From: Sphingomonas sp. PP-F2F-G114-C0414
Lineage (GTDB): Bacteria; Pseudomonadota; Alphaproteobacteria; Sphingomonadales; Sphingomonadaceae
Reading direction: 5' to 3'
DNA: 64,000 nt
NCBI RefSeq assembly: GCF_003688595.1
Contig: NZ_RCWT01000009.1
Location: forward strand, 434,001-498,000
Shown: piece after piece, positions 14,802 to 25,025 of the stretch
Layout of the letters: the number at the start of each line of letters is the position of its first letter
How positions within the stretch are numbered: position 1 is the first letter of the stretch
The notes under the pieces: generated by a model
What the model saw: the letters and a program-made list of their open reading frames with translations, nothing else
What the model was told of the DNA's origin: nothing
Database searches by the model: none
Made by a program: the position numbers and the translations under genes

Positions 14802-17663
14802 TCAAAGCGTACGTTCGCGCATCTCGACTTCGAACGTCTCGAGGACGTCGCCGGCCTTGATGTCGACGAAGTTCGACGTGAACGTCACGCCGCACTCGAG
14901 CCCCGCACGGACCTCGGCGACATCATCCTTGAAGCGACGCAGCGATGCGATTTCGCCCTGGTAGATGATGACATCGTTGCGCGTGATGCGCGCCTTGAGC
15001 GCCTTGCGGATGTTGCCCTCGGTGACGAGCAGACCTGCCGCCTTGCCGTGCTTGCCCGCCGAGAAGACCTCGCGGATATCGGCACGACCGACGACCGTCT
15101 CGAACGCTTCCGGCCCAAGCTCGCCGGCCATGCCCGCCCGGATCTCGTCGATCAGGTCGTAGATCACGTCGTAATACTTGAACGCGACCTTCTGGCGCTC
15201 GGCGATCTCGCGTGCCTTGGCGTTCGGACGAACGTTGAAGCCGATGATCGGTGCCCCCGATGCGGCCGCCAAGGTGACGTCCGACTCGGTGATGCCGCCA
15301 ACGCCCGAGCTCAACACGCGCGCCTTGATCAGATCGGTGGAGATCTTGTTGATCGCCCCGACGATCGCCTCGACCGTGCCTTGCGTATCCGCCTTCACGA
15401 CCAGCGGATATTCGATCGCCTGCTTTTCCTTCAGCGCCGAGAACATGCTCTCGAGGCTGGCAGGAACCGAAGCGGTCCGCTTGTCGGTCTTCACGCTGCG
15501 ACGGTATTCCGCGACTTCGCGGGCGCGTGCCTCGTTCTCGACGACCTGGAACGGATCGCCTGCCTGCGGAACACCCGACAGACCGAGGACCTCGACCGGC
15601 ATCGCCGGACCCGCTTCCTTGATCTGCTTGCCCTTGTCGTCGACCAGCGCGCGGACCTTGCCGCTCTCGCCACCGACCACGAAGATGTCGCCGACCCGCA
15701 GCGTACCGCGGTTGACGAGGATCGTCGCGACCGGGCCACGGCCCTTGTCGAGCTTGGCCTCGATCACCGTACCCTCGGCGGCGCGATCCGGATTGGCGCG
15801 CAGTTCGAGCAGTTCGGCCTGGAGCTGGATCTTCTCGATCAACGCATCGAGACCGATCTTCTTGGTCGCGGAGACTTCGACGTCCTGGACGTCGCCGCCC
15901 ATGTCCTCGACCACGATCTCCTCGCTCAGCAGGCGCTCGCGCACCTTCTGGGCATTCGCGCCTTCCTTGTCGATCTTGTTGATCGCAACGATCATCGGCA
16001 CGCCCGCCGCCTTGGTGTGGGCGATCGCCTCCACCGTCTGCGGCATCAGGCCGTCGTCCGCCGCCACCACCAGGATGACGATGTCGGTGACGTCCGCGCC
16101 GCGCGCACGCATCTGCGTGAACGCCTCATGGCCCGGGGTGTCGAGGAAGGTGATCTTCGACTTGTCCTTCAGCGTGACCTGGTAGGCGCCGATATGCTGG
16201 GTGATGCCACCCGCTTCGCCGCGCACCACGTCGGTGCCGCGCAGGGCATCGAGCAGCGACGTCTTGCCGTGATCGACGTGACCCATGATCGTGACGACCG
16301 GGGCACGCGGCTTCAGCGTCTCCTCGGCATCGTCGATCGTGTCGTTGGCCAGATCCTGGTCGACATCGCTGACGCGAGTCAGGTTGTGGCCGAACTCGGT
16401 GACGAGCAACTCGGCGGTATCCTGGTCGATCGTCTGCGTCATCGTGACGGGCATGCCCATCTTGAACAGCGCCTTGACGAGGTCGGCACCCTTCTCGGCC
16501 ATGCGGTTGGCGAGTTCCTGCACCGTGATCGCCTCGGGGACGACGACGTCGCGGATCTGCTTGGCCTGCGCCTCGCGCGGACCACCGGTGCCACGACGCT
16601 CCTTCTCACGCGCACGCTTCAGTGCGGCGAGCGAGCGAGCGCGTGCACCATCACCATCGCCGAGCGCGCGGTTGACGGTGAGCTTGCCCGAGGTGCGACG
16701 ATCGTCACCCTTGCGGTCACGCTGCTGCGGACGCGCAGGCACGGCGTCGCGACGGATGCCACCAGCCGGAGCATTGACGCCGGTCGCGCCGGGGCGCGCC
16801 GCGGTCGTGCCGGCATTCGCAGCCGTTGTCGGCGCTGCGGCAGCGGGTGCTGCGACAGGCTTTGGCGGCGGCGGAGGACGCTCGGGACGTGCCACCGGCG
16901 AGAACCGGCGCGGTGCCGGGAACGCCGGATCGCGGGTCAGTTCGATGACGGGCGGCGGTGCCGGTGGAGCAACGGGGGCCGGCGCAGGCTTGGAAGCCGG
17001 CGCAGGAGCAGCCACTACCGGAGCGGGCTTCGGTGCAGGCGCAGGTGCCGCGGCAACCGGAGCCGGGGCAGGCGCCGCAGCAACGGGGGCTTCGACCGGA
17101 GCCGGCGCAGGCGCTGGCGTCGGAGCCGCGACCGGAGCAGGAGCCGCTTCGACCACAGGGGTCGGTGCCGGTGCCGGTGCGGGTGCCTCGACGGGCTTCG
17201 GCGCCTTGGCTTCAGCCTCGGCACGCGCACGATCGGCGACGCGGTTACGCTCGTCCTCGATCGCCTTGGCCCGTTCGGCTTCCTGGCGACGACGCCCTTC
17301 TTCCAGCGTGTTCATGCGCTGCTCTTCGGCCTCGCGGAGCAGCTTGGCCTGGCGCTCCTGCGGCGACAGATTGCTCTGCTGCTGACGCACGGGGGCGGGC
17401 GCAGGCTGCGGTGCGCGCGCCTGCGGTGCCGGGGCTGCGGGGGCAGCCGCCGGGGCGGGCGCGGCAACCGGTGCGGCATCCGCGACCTGCACGTCGGGCT
17501 CGCCCGGACGGCGCAGGACGCGCGCGCGCTTGGTTTCCACGATCACCGTATTCGATCGGCCGTGGCTGAAGCTCTGCTTCACCTGGCCGGTCTCGACCGT
17601 GCGCTTCACACCCAAAGGTGCGCGCATGCCAAGTTTCGGCTTCTCGTTGTCCGTGTCGCTCAC
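14802..17663 (-). CDS. infB: Translation initiation factor IF-2
   Basis: A 953-residue initiation GTPase that delivers fMet-tRNA and joins the subunits. The N-terminal 330 or so residues are Ala/Pro-rich with a charged helical stretch, typical of long alphaproteobacterial IF-2. The GTPase domain begins near 455: G1 GHVDHGKT, G2-like GGITQHIGAY, G3 DTPGHEAF, G4 NKID. Domain II and the C-terminal fMet-binding domains follow, ending VEMRERTL. The start codon overlaps the ylxR stop by four bases (ATGA), indicating translational coupling. Confidence 0.97.
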   Translation of the reverse strand: MSDTDNEKPKLGMRAPLGVKRTVETGQVKQSFSHGRSNTVIVETKRARVLRRPGEPDVQVADAAPVAAPAPAAAPAAPAPQARAPQPAPAPVRQQQSNLSPQERQAKLLREAEEQRMNTLEEGRRRQEAERAKAIEDERNRVADRARAEAEAKAPKPVEAPAPAPAPTPVVEAAPAPVAAPTPAPAPAPVEAPVAAAPAPAPVAAAPAPAPKPAPVVAAPAPASKPAPAPVAPPAPPPVIELTRDPAFPAPRRFSPVARPERPPPPPKPVAAPAAAAPTTAANAGTTAARPGATGVNAPAGGIRRDAVPARPQQRDRKGDDRRTSGKLTVNRALGDGDGARARSLAALKRAREKERRGTGGPREAQAKQIRDVVVPEAITVQELANRMAEKGADLVKALFKMGMPVTMTQTIDQDTAELLVTEFGHNLTRVSDVDQDLANDTIDDAEETLKPRAPVVTIMGHVDHGKTSLLDALRGTDVVRGEAGGITQHIGAYQVTLKDKSKITFLDTPGHEAFTQMRARGADVTDIVILVVAADDGLMPQTVEAIAHTKAAGVPMIVAINKIDKEGANAQKVRERLLSEEIVVEDMGGDVQDVEVSATKKIGLDALIEKIQLQAELLELRANPDRAAEGTVIEAKLDKGRGPVATILVNRGTLRVGDIFVVGGESGKVRALVDDKGKQIKEAGPAMPVEVLGLSGVPQAGDPFQVVENEARAREVAEYRRSVKTDKRTASVPASLESMFSALKEKQAIEYPLVVKADTQGTVEAIVGAINKISTDLIKARVLSSGVGGITESDVTLAAASGAPIIGFNVRPNAKAREIAERQKVAFKYYDVIYDLIDEIRAGMAGELGPEAFETVVGRADIREVFSAGKHGKAAGLLVTEGNIRKALKARITRNDVIIYQGEIASLRRFKDDVAEVRAGLECGVTFTSNFVDIKAGDVLETFEVEMRERTL

Positions 17664-18613
17664 TCAAATTCCTCAGTCATGTCCACGGCCGGGCGTGTTC
17701 CGGTCGATCCGGACGCCTGTTGTATCGGTGGCGCCCCATTTTGTGGTGACGCCGATGCGCCCTGCGAGGCCGTTTCGCAAGACACGGAAGAAGGTTCGGG
17801 GCCGATAAAATGCAACCAACGGTCGAGCGCTTCGCTCACCCGCTTTGCTGCAGCGCGGTCGGTCAGGCCAATGTGTACCACATTTTCCCGCCCCAGCGCC
17901 AACGCCAATATGGTGCGTGACACAGGGAGTGCCAACCCCCGCAAACCCGAGCCCTCGACATCGTTGCCGATGCGCCACGCCTGATCGAGCTTGCGGTTGC
18001 CGTCCTCGGCCGCGTCGGACGCGTGATACAGCGCCTTCAGCTTGCCCTGGCGTGCGTTCTGCTCGATCCGGTCGGAGCCGATCAGCACCGTGCCGGAGCG
18101 CGATTCGAGACCGAGCCGGTCAAGCGCGTTACGCTCGAGCGCGGATTCGATCTTGGCCGGAAGCTCGGGATCGATGGTGAACTCGCCGGTCTTGAACGCC
18201 CGTGCGAGCGCGCCCTTGAGCTTGCCCTTCTTGATCGCGGCTTCGAGCTCGACTCGAGTTACGCCAATCCACGCGCCGCGGCCGGGAGCCTTGGCGCGCA
18301 CGTCGGGAAGGATCTGGCCATCAGGCGACAACGCGAGTCGCACGAGGTGCGGCCTGACGTCGCGCTCGCCCGAAAGAATGCACTTGCGGACGGGCAAGTC
18401 GTCATCCCCCTCCCGCAAGCGGGAGGGGCTAGGGGTGGGCCCGCGCTCACCTCCATTGCCGCCCTTGGCCTTAGCCTTGGAAGCGTGAGATTTGGCCGAA
18501 GCGTCGCCCTTGGCTGAAGCCGGGCGCCCACCCCTCGGTCCCCTCCCGCTTGCGGGAGGGGAGGAAGGCAGGGTGTCGGTAGCGCCTAGCGCCTCATCGG
18601 GAGGGTTCCGCAT
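17660..18613 (-). CDS. YlxR/DUF448 RNA-binding protein with repeat-encoded N-terminal extension
   Basis: 317 residues. The YlxR (DUF448) domain begins near 74 (RKCILSGE, then LPDVRAKAPGRGAWIG). A C-terminal L7Ae/L30e-like part (SGTVLIGSDRIEQNARQGKL) completes the usual alphaproteobacterial two-domain form. Residues about 17-70 are encoded by a family 4 palindromic repeat (18404-18563) and include PPASGRGPRGGRP and PTPSPSRLREG. ATG 18613 has a strong AGGAGG seven bases upstream, so the repeat-coded segment is probably translated. The gene overlaps the preceding tautomerase by 20 bases and infB by four. YlxR-type proteins bind RNA or nucleoid targets; the exact role is open. Confidence 0.88.
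   Translation of the reverse strand: MRNPPDEALGATDTLPSSPPASGRGPRGGRPASAKGDASAKSHASKAKAKGGNGGERGPTPSPSRLREGDDDLPVRKCILSGERDVRPHLVRLALSPDGQILPDVRAKAPGRGAWIGVTRVELEAAIKKGKLKGALARAFKTGEFTIDPELPAKIESALERNALDRLGLESRSGTVLIGSDRIEQNARQGKLKALYHASDAAEDGNRKLDQAWRIGNDVEGSGLRGLALPVSRTILALALGRENVVHIGLTDRAAAKRVSEALDRWLHFIGPEPSSVSCETASQGASASPQNGAPPIQQASGSTGTRPAVDMTEEFE
18404..18563. repeat. Palindromic repeat, family 4, inside ylxR
   Basis: CCCTCCCGCAAGCGGGAGGG, then GCTAGGGGTGGGC, and at the other end GCGCCCACCCCTCGGTC then CCCTCCCGCTTGCGGGAGGG. The ends match the intergenic element at 22547-22695 almost base for base; the central 75-80 bases differ. Confidence 0.92.
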
Positions 18614-18832
18614 GTGCGTCCTCCTGCGCTGGAGTCGTCTTCGGAGCGTCGCGGTCGACCAGCAACTGGCCGCCCGCGGCGTAATTCTCGGTCGAGACCT
18701 CTTCGATCACGATCTGCACCGCAACCGGGTTCTTTCCCAGCCGCTGCACGAGCGACTGGGTGACGTCGGCGACGATGCCGGACTTCTGGTCCTTGGTGGC
18801 GGACCCCGAGATGCGGATGCTGACGAAGGGCA

Positions 18833-18833
<1 letters not shown>
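18594..18833 (-). CDS. 4-oxalocrotonate tautomerase-like small protein
   Basis: A 79-residue protein of the tautomerase superfamily. Pro2 (MPFVSIRISG), the general base of the family after Met removal, is present, followed by KSGIVADVTQSLVQRLGKNP and VQIVIEEVSTENYA. Family members isomerise keto-enol substrates as oligomers; the substrate is unknown here. Its ATG shares one base with the nusA stop (TGATG) and its end overlaps ylxR by 20 bases, carrying the ylxR ribosome site. It is thus a tightly embedded extra gene between nusA and ylxR. Confidence 0.85.
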
Positions 18834-20640
<1,807 letters not shown>

Positions 20641-20641
<1 letters not shown>

Positions 20642-21231
20642 CAATGCTGTCCTTCTTCGGTCTCGGTGCCCTGAGCATCAGGCTCGGCCACGTCTTGATA
20701 GAAAACTTCGTCCGCGCCTTCGGTGGAAAGCGGCGCGGTCGCGGCGATGAGTCGGTCGGTCATGACGAGCTTGGCGTCGGCGACCTGCGAAAAGTCGATC
20801 GTCATGAGCTTGTGCTTGTTGACGTCGACGGTGATCTTCGTCCCCTCGACGCCCATCAGATTGCCCGAAATCTGCTTGCGATCCTCGAACGGCTCGACGA
20901 GGCGGATGCGCGCCTCCTGGCCTTCCCAGTCGGCAAAGTCCTGCAGCCGGGTCAGCGGACGATCGATACCGGGGCTCGACACTTCGAGACGGTACGCGTC
21001 CTCGCCGACCGGGTCCTTGCCCTCGGCTTCGAGCGCGTCGAACTTGTCGGAGATCCGGCGCGACAGCTCGGCGCAATCCTCGATCACCAGCTGGCGGGTG
21101 TCGGGGCGCTCGGCCATCACCTGCAACGTCGGATCCGACTTGCCGCCCTGCATGCGTACGCGCACGAGGCTGAGGCCGAGCGCGGTCGCCTCGGGTTCGA
21201 TCAGGTCGGTCAGCAGGGCGATATTCGCCAT
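20641..21231 (-). CDS. rimP: Ribosome maturation factor RimP
   Basis: A 196-residue RimP, somewhat longer than the 150-residue E. coli protein because of an acidic C-terminal tail ending QGTETEEGQH. Typical blocks are LIEPEATALGLSLVRVRMQG, YRLEVSSPGIDRPLTR and the following Sm-like strand region. It assists 30S assembly. ATG 21231 was chosen over an upstream in-frame TTG. It is the first gene of the nusA-infB operon, with a promoter about 90 bases upstream. Confidence 0.94.
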
Positions 21232-21322
21232 CGAAATTCCAAACAGGGCCAAAGCACAGGTGATTGCCGCCGCGGAGCAAGCCCCGCAGCCTCTTCATCT
21301 GGCGATGTAGAGAAGTGGTGCC

Positions 21323-21351
21323 TCTATACGCGGGGTGGCGCTGCTCCGCAA
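21323..21351 (-). promoter_or_regulatory. Sigma-70-type promoter of the rimP-nusA-infB operon
   Basis: On the minus strand, -35 TTGCGG (21351-21346), an exact 17-base spacer, and -10 TATAGA (21328-21323). Predicted transcription starts near 21316, leaving an 85-base leader before rimP. Confidence 0.6.
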
Positions 21352-21409
21352 GCGCGCGCAACCTTCATCTGTCGCGCCGCGTTTGCGGAGAGATTTCCGG
21401 GAGAAGATC

Positions 21410-22534
21410 ATGATTCGCAAAACGCTGTTTGCCACTGGGTTGCTGACAACCACGCTGCTCGCCTCGACCGCCTGTTCCGCGCAACCGGCAGCGGCGGGCA
21501 AGCCGTTCAAGGAGACGGTGGTCGCCGATTTCGATTCGCCCTGGGCGATGACGTTCCTGCCCGACAAGCGCATGCTGGTGACCGAAAAGAAGGGTCACAT
21601 GCTGCTCGTCTCCGCCGACGGCAAGTCGCGCCAGACCGTCGCGACGCTCACGGTCGATTCGGCCGGGCAGGGTGGCTTGATGGACGTCGTCCTCGCCCCC
21701 GACTTCGCGACCAGTCAGCGCGTGTATTTCAGCTATTCGACTGCAGGCGAGGGCGGCAAGGGCGTCGTCCTCGCACGCGGTCGCCTGCGTCCGGATGGTG
21801 GCGGCGGCGAGCGTCTCGGCGAGATCGAGACGATCTTCAGCGCGCGGCCGTTCGTCGAGGGCAATGGCCATTATTCCGGCCGCATCGCCTTCTCGCCCGA
21901 CGGCAAATATCTGTTCTTCACCAACGGCGAGCGCCAGAAGTTCACGCCTGCGCAGGACCCGAAGATGACGCTCGGCAAGGTGCTGCGCCTCACGCTCGAC
22001 GGCAAGCCCGCCCCCGGCAACCCGCTCGTTTCGAAAGGTTTCGCGCCCGAGATCTGGAGCTACGGCCACCGCAACCTGCTGGGCATCGCGTTCGACGCGC
22101 AGGGCAATCTCTGGGAGCAGGAGATGGGCCCCAAGGGCGGCGACGAGGTCAATCTGATCAAGCCCGGCCTCAACTATGGCTGGCCCAATGCCTCGAACGG
22201 CAGCAACTATGACGGCACCGACATCCCCGATCACAAGCCCGGCGACGGCTATGAGCCGCCCAAGGTGTTCTGGAACCCGGTGATCTCCCCCGGCGGCCTG
22301 ATGATCTATTCGGGCAGCATGTTCCCGCAGTGGAAGGGCGACGCCTTCATCGGCGGATTGTCGTCGAAGTCCCTCGTCCGCGTCCACCTCACCGGCACCA
22401 ACGCCGCCAAGGGCGACCAATGGGACATGGGGGCAAGGATCCGCGAAGTCGAACAAGGCCCTGACGGCGCGATCTGGGTGCTGGAAGACGGCGGCGACTC
22501 GCAAGGCCGCCTGATCAAGCTGACGGCGAAGTAA
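21410..22534 (+). CDS. PQQ-dependent sugar dehydrogenase (sorbosone dehydrogenase family)
   Basis: A 374-residue secreted protein. A signal peptide with ACSAQ near residues 22-26 precedes a six-bladed beta-propeller. Blocks GQGGLMDVVLAPDF, YSGRIAFSPDGKYLFFTNGE, EIWSYGHRNLLGIAFD and EMGPKGGDEVNLIKPGLNYG are hallmarks of the soluble glucose/sorbosone dehydrogenase (YliI/Asd) family, which oxidises sugars in the periplasm with PQQ. GGGAGAAG lies ahead of ATG 21410. No PQQ synthesis genes are in view. Substrate not determinable. Confidence 0.9.
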   Translation: MIRKTLFATGLLTTTLLASTACSAQPAAAGKPFKETVVADFDSPWAMTFLPDKRMLVTEKKGHMLLVSADGKSRQTVATLTVDSAGQGGLMDVVLAPDFATSQRVYFSYSTAGEGGKGVVLARGRLRPDGGGGERLGEIETIFSARPFVEGNGHYSGRIAFSPDGKYLFFTNGERQKFTPAQDPKMTLGKVLRLTLDGKPAPGNPLVSKGFAPEIWSYGHRNLLGIAFDAQGNLWEQEMGPKGGDEVNLIKPGLNYGWPNASNGSNYDGTDIPDHKPGDGYEPPKVFWNPVISPGGLMIYSGSMFPQWKGDAFIGGLSSKSLVRVHLTGTNAAKGDQWDMGARIREVEQGPDGAIWVLEDGGDSQGRLIKLTAK

Positions 22535-22546
22535 GCCACAACACCA

Positions 22547-22695
22547 TCCCCCTCCCGCAAGCGGGAGGGGCTAGGGGTGGGCACGCGTTCACGTCGGTTG
22601 CTGACGGTGCAGTGTGGCGGGATCATCGCTACGTCAGCCAACGCCGAAGCCGCGCGCCCACCCCTCGGTCCCCTCCCGCTTGCGGGAGGGGAGGA
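22547..22695. repeat. Palindromic repeat, family 4, intergenic
   Basis: It has the same CCCTCCCGCAAGCGGGAGGG ... CCCTCCCGCTTGCGGGAGGG ends and GGGGTGGGC / GCGCCCACCCC shoulders as the copy inside ylxR. It fills the gap between convergent genes. Confidence 0.92.
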
Positions 22696-22698
22696 AGT

Positions 22699-23088
22699 TC
22701 AGTCGCGCACGATCAGGTAGTTCATCCGCGCAGCCGCAATCGGCTTCTCCCGCTCGTCCTGCCACGCTGTCGCCTCGACATTAGCCACCCGGTTCCCCAA
22801 CCGAGTCACCACGCCTGCCGCCCGAGTAGGCTTGTCCCTGCCGCCCCGCATGAAATCGACGGTAACGTTCACCGGCTTGATCCGCCCGCCGCCCTCAGCC
22901 TCCAACGCATGCTGCAAGGCCGCAATCGCCGCCATCTCCAGCAACCCCGAGATCGCACCCCCATGTAAGAACCCCGGCCGCCCCAGCACGTCATCCGCAA
23001 ACGGCATCAGCAACACAGGTGGCGCGCCGTCTTCGGCTTCGACCGACACGCGGAGAATCTCCGCATAGGGCGGCAGGCCGATCGTCAT
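22699..23088 (-). CDS. PaaI-family acyl-CoA thioesterase (hotdog fold)
   Basis: A 129-residue single hotdog domain. RPGFLHGGAISGLLEMAAIA carries the HGG motif and catalytic-helix acid of PaaI-type thioesterases, and VNVTVDFMRGG is the matching central strand. These enzymes hydrolyse acyl- or arylacyl-CoA. It overlaps its upstream paralogue by four bases (start ATG inside the stop region), so the pair is translated together and could form a heteromer. Substrate unknown. Confidence 0.86.
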   Translation of the reverse strand: MTIGLPPYAEILRVSVEAEDGAPPVLLMPFADDVLGRPGFLHGGAISGLLEMAAIAALQHALEAEGGGRIKPVNVTVDFMRGGRDKPTRAAGVVTRLGNRVANVEATAWQDEREKPIAAARMNYLIVRD

Positions 23089-23540
23089 GCCTCGATCCTT
23101 CTGTTGAGACCCATGCCGGCAACGTCACCCACGACCATGAACGTCCCCGCGACGTGCGCCAGCGGATCGCTCGGGTCGCCGTCATGCGCCTGCCCGCGGA
23201 CGAACGCGATCGAGCGCGTGATGCGGTAGCATTCGCCGCGCCCGATCACCGTCTTGCCCGGCGTCGCCGGCCGCAGATAATCCACCCGCAGATCGAGCGT
23301 CGCATGCGGCACGAACGCGTTGCGCTTGATCCAGATCGCCAGACTCGTCGCCATGTCCATCATCGTGATGATCGGCCCCGACGCGATCACGCCGCTCGCG
23401 CGGTCGCCGATCAGCCGTTCGTCATAGGGCAGCGCAAGCTCCGCCCAGTCGTCGCCATGCGCGTGATAGCGCATCCCCAGCGCGGCACCGTGCCCGCCGA
23501 ACCCGCGCGTCGCAAACCATTGTGGATCAAAACCAGCCAT
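23085..23540 (-). CDS. PaaI-family thioesterase
   Basis: A 151-residue hotdog protein, paralogue of the downstream gene. GVIASGPIITMMDMATSLAI is the hotdog helix; here the usual HGG is replaced by ASG, while ATLDLRVDYLRPATPGKTV matches the family strand pair. It ends with TFMVVGDV. The altered motif suggests weaker or different catalysis, or a structural role beside its partner. The gene is divergent from the crotonase gene, with which acyl-CoA metabolism is shared. Confidence 0.84.
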   Translation of the reverse strand: MAGFDPQWFATRGFGGHGAALGMRYHAHGDDWAELALPYDERLIGDRASGVIASGPIITMMDMATSLAIWIKRNAFVPHATLDLRVDYLRPATPGKTVIGRGECYRITRSIAFVRGQAHDGDPSDPLAHVAGTFMVVGDVAGMGLNRRIEA

Positions 23541-23633
23541 TGCCCGCCTCTACACGCCGGGTGGCCGCGCGCAACGTTGCGGGCGAGCGCAGGGCCGGTT
23601 AGCGTTCGCGCAAAGATCGAGAGGATCGCCAAA

Positions 23634-24416
23634 ATGAACGACCGGGTAACCATCACCGTCACGGACGGCATCGCCGACGTCCGCCTCGCGCGCGCCGACA
23701 AGATGAACGCGATCGACCCGGCGATGTTCGAAGGCATCGCCGCCGCGATCGACCGGCTCAAGGGGATGACCGAAGTCCGCTGTGTCGTCCTCTCGGGCGA
23801 GGGCAAGGCGTTCTGCGCCGGGCTCGACATGGCGTCGATGGCGAACGGCGGTTCCGGGCTGGCACTCGGCGACCGCACCGAAGAGGGTGCCAACCTCGTC
23901 CAGCAGGTCGCGTGGGGCTGGCGGACCTTGCCGATGCCGGTGATCGCCGCGGTCCACGGCGTAGCGTTTGGCGGCGGCTTCCAGATCATGTCGGGCGCCG
24001 ACATCCGCATCGCGCATCCGCAGGCGAGGTTCGCGATACGTGAGGCGTATTGGGGCCTGGTCCCCGACATGGCCGGGATCGCGCTCTGGCGAACGCTTGC
24101 CCGCGACGACGTACTGCGCGAACTCACCTACACCGCCCGCGAGTTCGATGGCGCGGAAGCGCTGCGGCACGGCTTCGTCACGCGGCTGTCGGACGACCCG
24201 CTCGGCGAGGCGATGATGCTCGCCCGCGAGATCGCGGGAAGGAATCCCCACGCGATCCGCGGATCGAAGGCACTCTACAACCTTGCTGCGGATGCCGATG
24301 CGGTAGCGGTGCTGCACGCGGAAACCGAAGAGCAGCTGAAGGTCATCCGCACGCCTAACCAGATCGAACAGGTCCGCGCGAACATGGAGAAGCGGGCGGC
24401 GGTATTCGAGGACTGA
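23634..24416 (+). CDS. Crotonase-family enoyl-CoA hydratase/isomerase
   Basis: A 260-residue crotonase. Oxyanion-hole blocks are present: GKAFCAGLDMASMA and HGVAFGGGFQIMSGADIRIA. A Glu of the second active-site position (EAYWGLVPD) is also seen. The family acts on acyl-CoA thioesters (hydration, isomerisation or hydrolysis). The gene stands alone on the plus strand, divergent from the thioesterase pair, and is followed by two back-to-back palindromic repeats. Precise reaction not assignable. Confidence 0.9.
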   Translation: MNDRVTITVTDGIADVRLARADKMNAIDPAMFEGIAAAIDRLKGMTEVRCVVLSGEGKAFCAGLDMASMANGGSGLALGDRTEEGANLVQQVAWGWRTLPMPVIAAVHGVAFGGGFQIMSGADIRIAHPQARFAIREAYWGLVPDMAGIALWRTLARDDVLRELTYTAREFDGAEALRHGFVTRLSDDPLGEAMMLAREIAGRNPHAIRGSKALYNLAADADAVAVLHAETEEQLKVIRTPNQIEQVRANMEKRAAVFED

Positions 24417-24420
24417 CTCC

Positions 24421-24501
24421 CGTCATCCTGACAAAAGTCAGGATCCAGAGCCATGCGCGTTGCCCTGAGCAACCCTGGATCCTGACTTTCGTCAGGATGA
24501 C
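24421..24501. repeat. Palindromic repeat, family 3
   Basis: CGTCATCCTGACAAAAGTCA and TGACTTTCGTCAGGATGACG arms with GGATCCAG / CTGGATCC inside. It directly follows the crotonase stop. Confidence 0.92.
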
Positions 24502-24529
24502 GAAGGGGTACGACGTTCGGCCTTACTTC

Positions 24530-24632
24530 TACCACCCCGGCGCAGGCCGGGGCCCAGTTGGAAGGTCGTTGTAACGGAGCGCTGTCTTACGCCATCGTCG
24601 TCCCCCAATTGGGCCCTCCGCCGGGGTGGTGC
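24530..24632. repeat. Palindromic repeat, family 1
   Basis: ACCACCCCGGCGCAGGCCGG with GGCCCAGTTGG, core GGTCGTTGTAACGGAGCGC, then CCCAATTGGGCC and CCGCCGGGGTGGT. It lies 28 bases from a family 3 copy in the same convergent gap. Confidence 0.92.
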
Positions 24633-24671
24633 GACAAGTTGGGAGGGCGCGCTTTCAGGCTGAACTAGGCG

Positions 24672-25025
24672 CTACTTCACCTTGTCATACGGCGTGAAAT
24701 CCCGAAACCGGCAATATCCCGACGGGATCGACATACCCCCGGACACCGTCCGAAACCGATCATTCCGACACAATTGCCCACCATAAACATCGACGATCAA
24801 CGTATCGAGCGGCCGCAACGAAGCACACTCGCCGACCGGCCCCGTCTTCCAGATCCGCTTGCCCGATTGCCGATACAGGATCGTCTGCGGATCGACGATC
24901 TCAGGCCCGTTGAGCTGCTGAAGGTCGATGCACCGCACGGGTGCCCCCGCAATGCGCCCCTCAAGCGGGTCCGATCGGCCGGCGAGAAGCGGCAGCGCCA
25001 ACGCCGCGAGGAGCAGTGCGCGCAT
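24672..25025 (-). CDS. Small secreted protein, paralogue of the next gene
   Basis: 117 residues, family not recognised. It has a signal peptide (MRALLLAALALPLLAG), then Cys-containing blocks CIDLQQL, QTILYRQSGKRIW, GQLCRNDRF, and the ending YCRFRDFTPYDKVK. The same pattern (TILYRVNSGLVY, TGQLCRGD, SCSFGDFVPYRKP) is seen in the upstream gene, so the two are tandem duplicates. ATG 25025 shares one base with the upstream stop (TGATG). Conserved cysteines suggest disulfides in the periplasm. No function is proposed. Confidence 0.72.
   Translation of the reverse strand: MRALLLAALALPLLAGRSDPLEGRIAGAPVRCIDLQQLNGPEIVDPQTILYRQSGKRIWKTGPVGECASLRPLDTLIVDVYGGQLCRNDRFRTVSGGMSIPSGYCRFRDFTPYDKVK

Noticed and set aside
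15048..17984. Open frame of 978 codons antisense to infB and ylxR
   Set aside because: High GC content makes long antisense frames common; the protein is low in plausible motifs, and the minus strand holds a clear IF-2.
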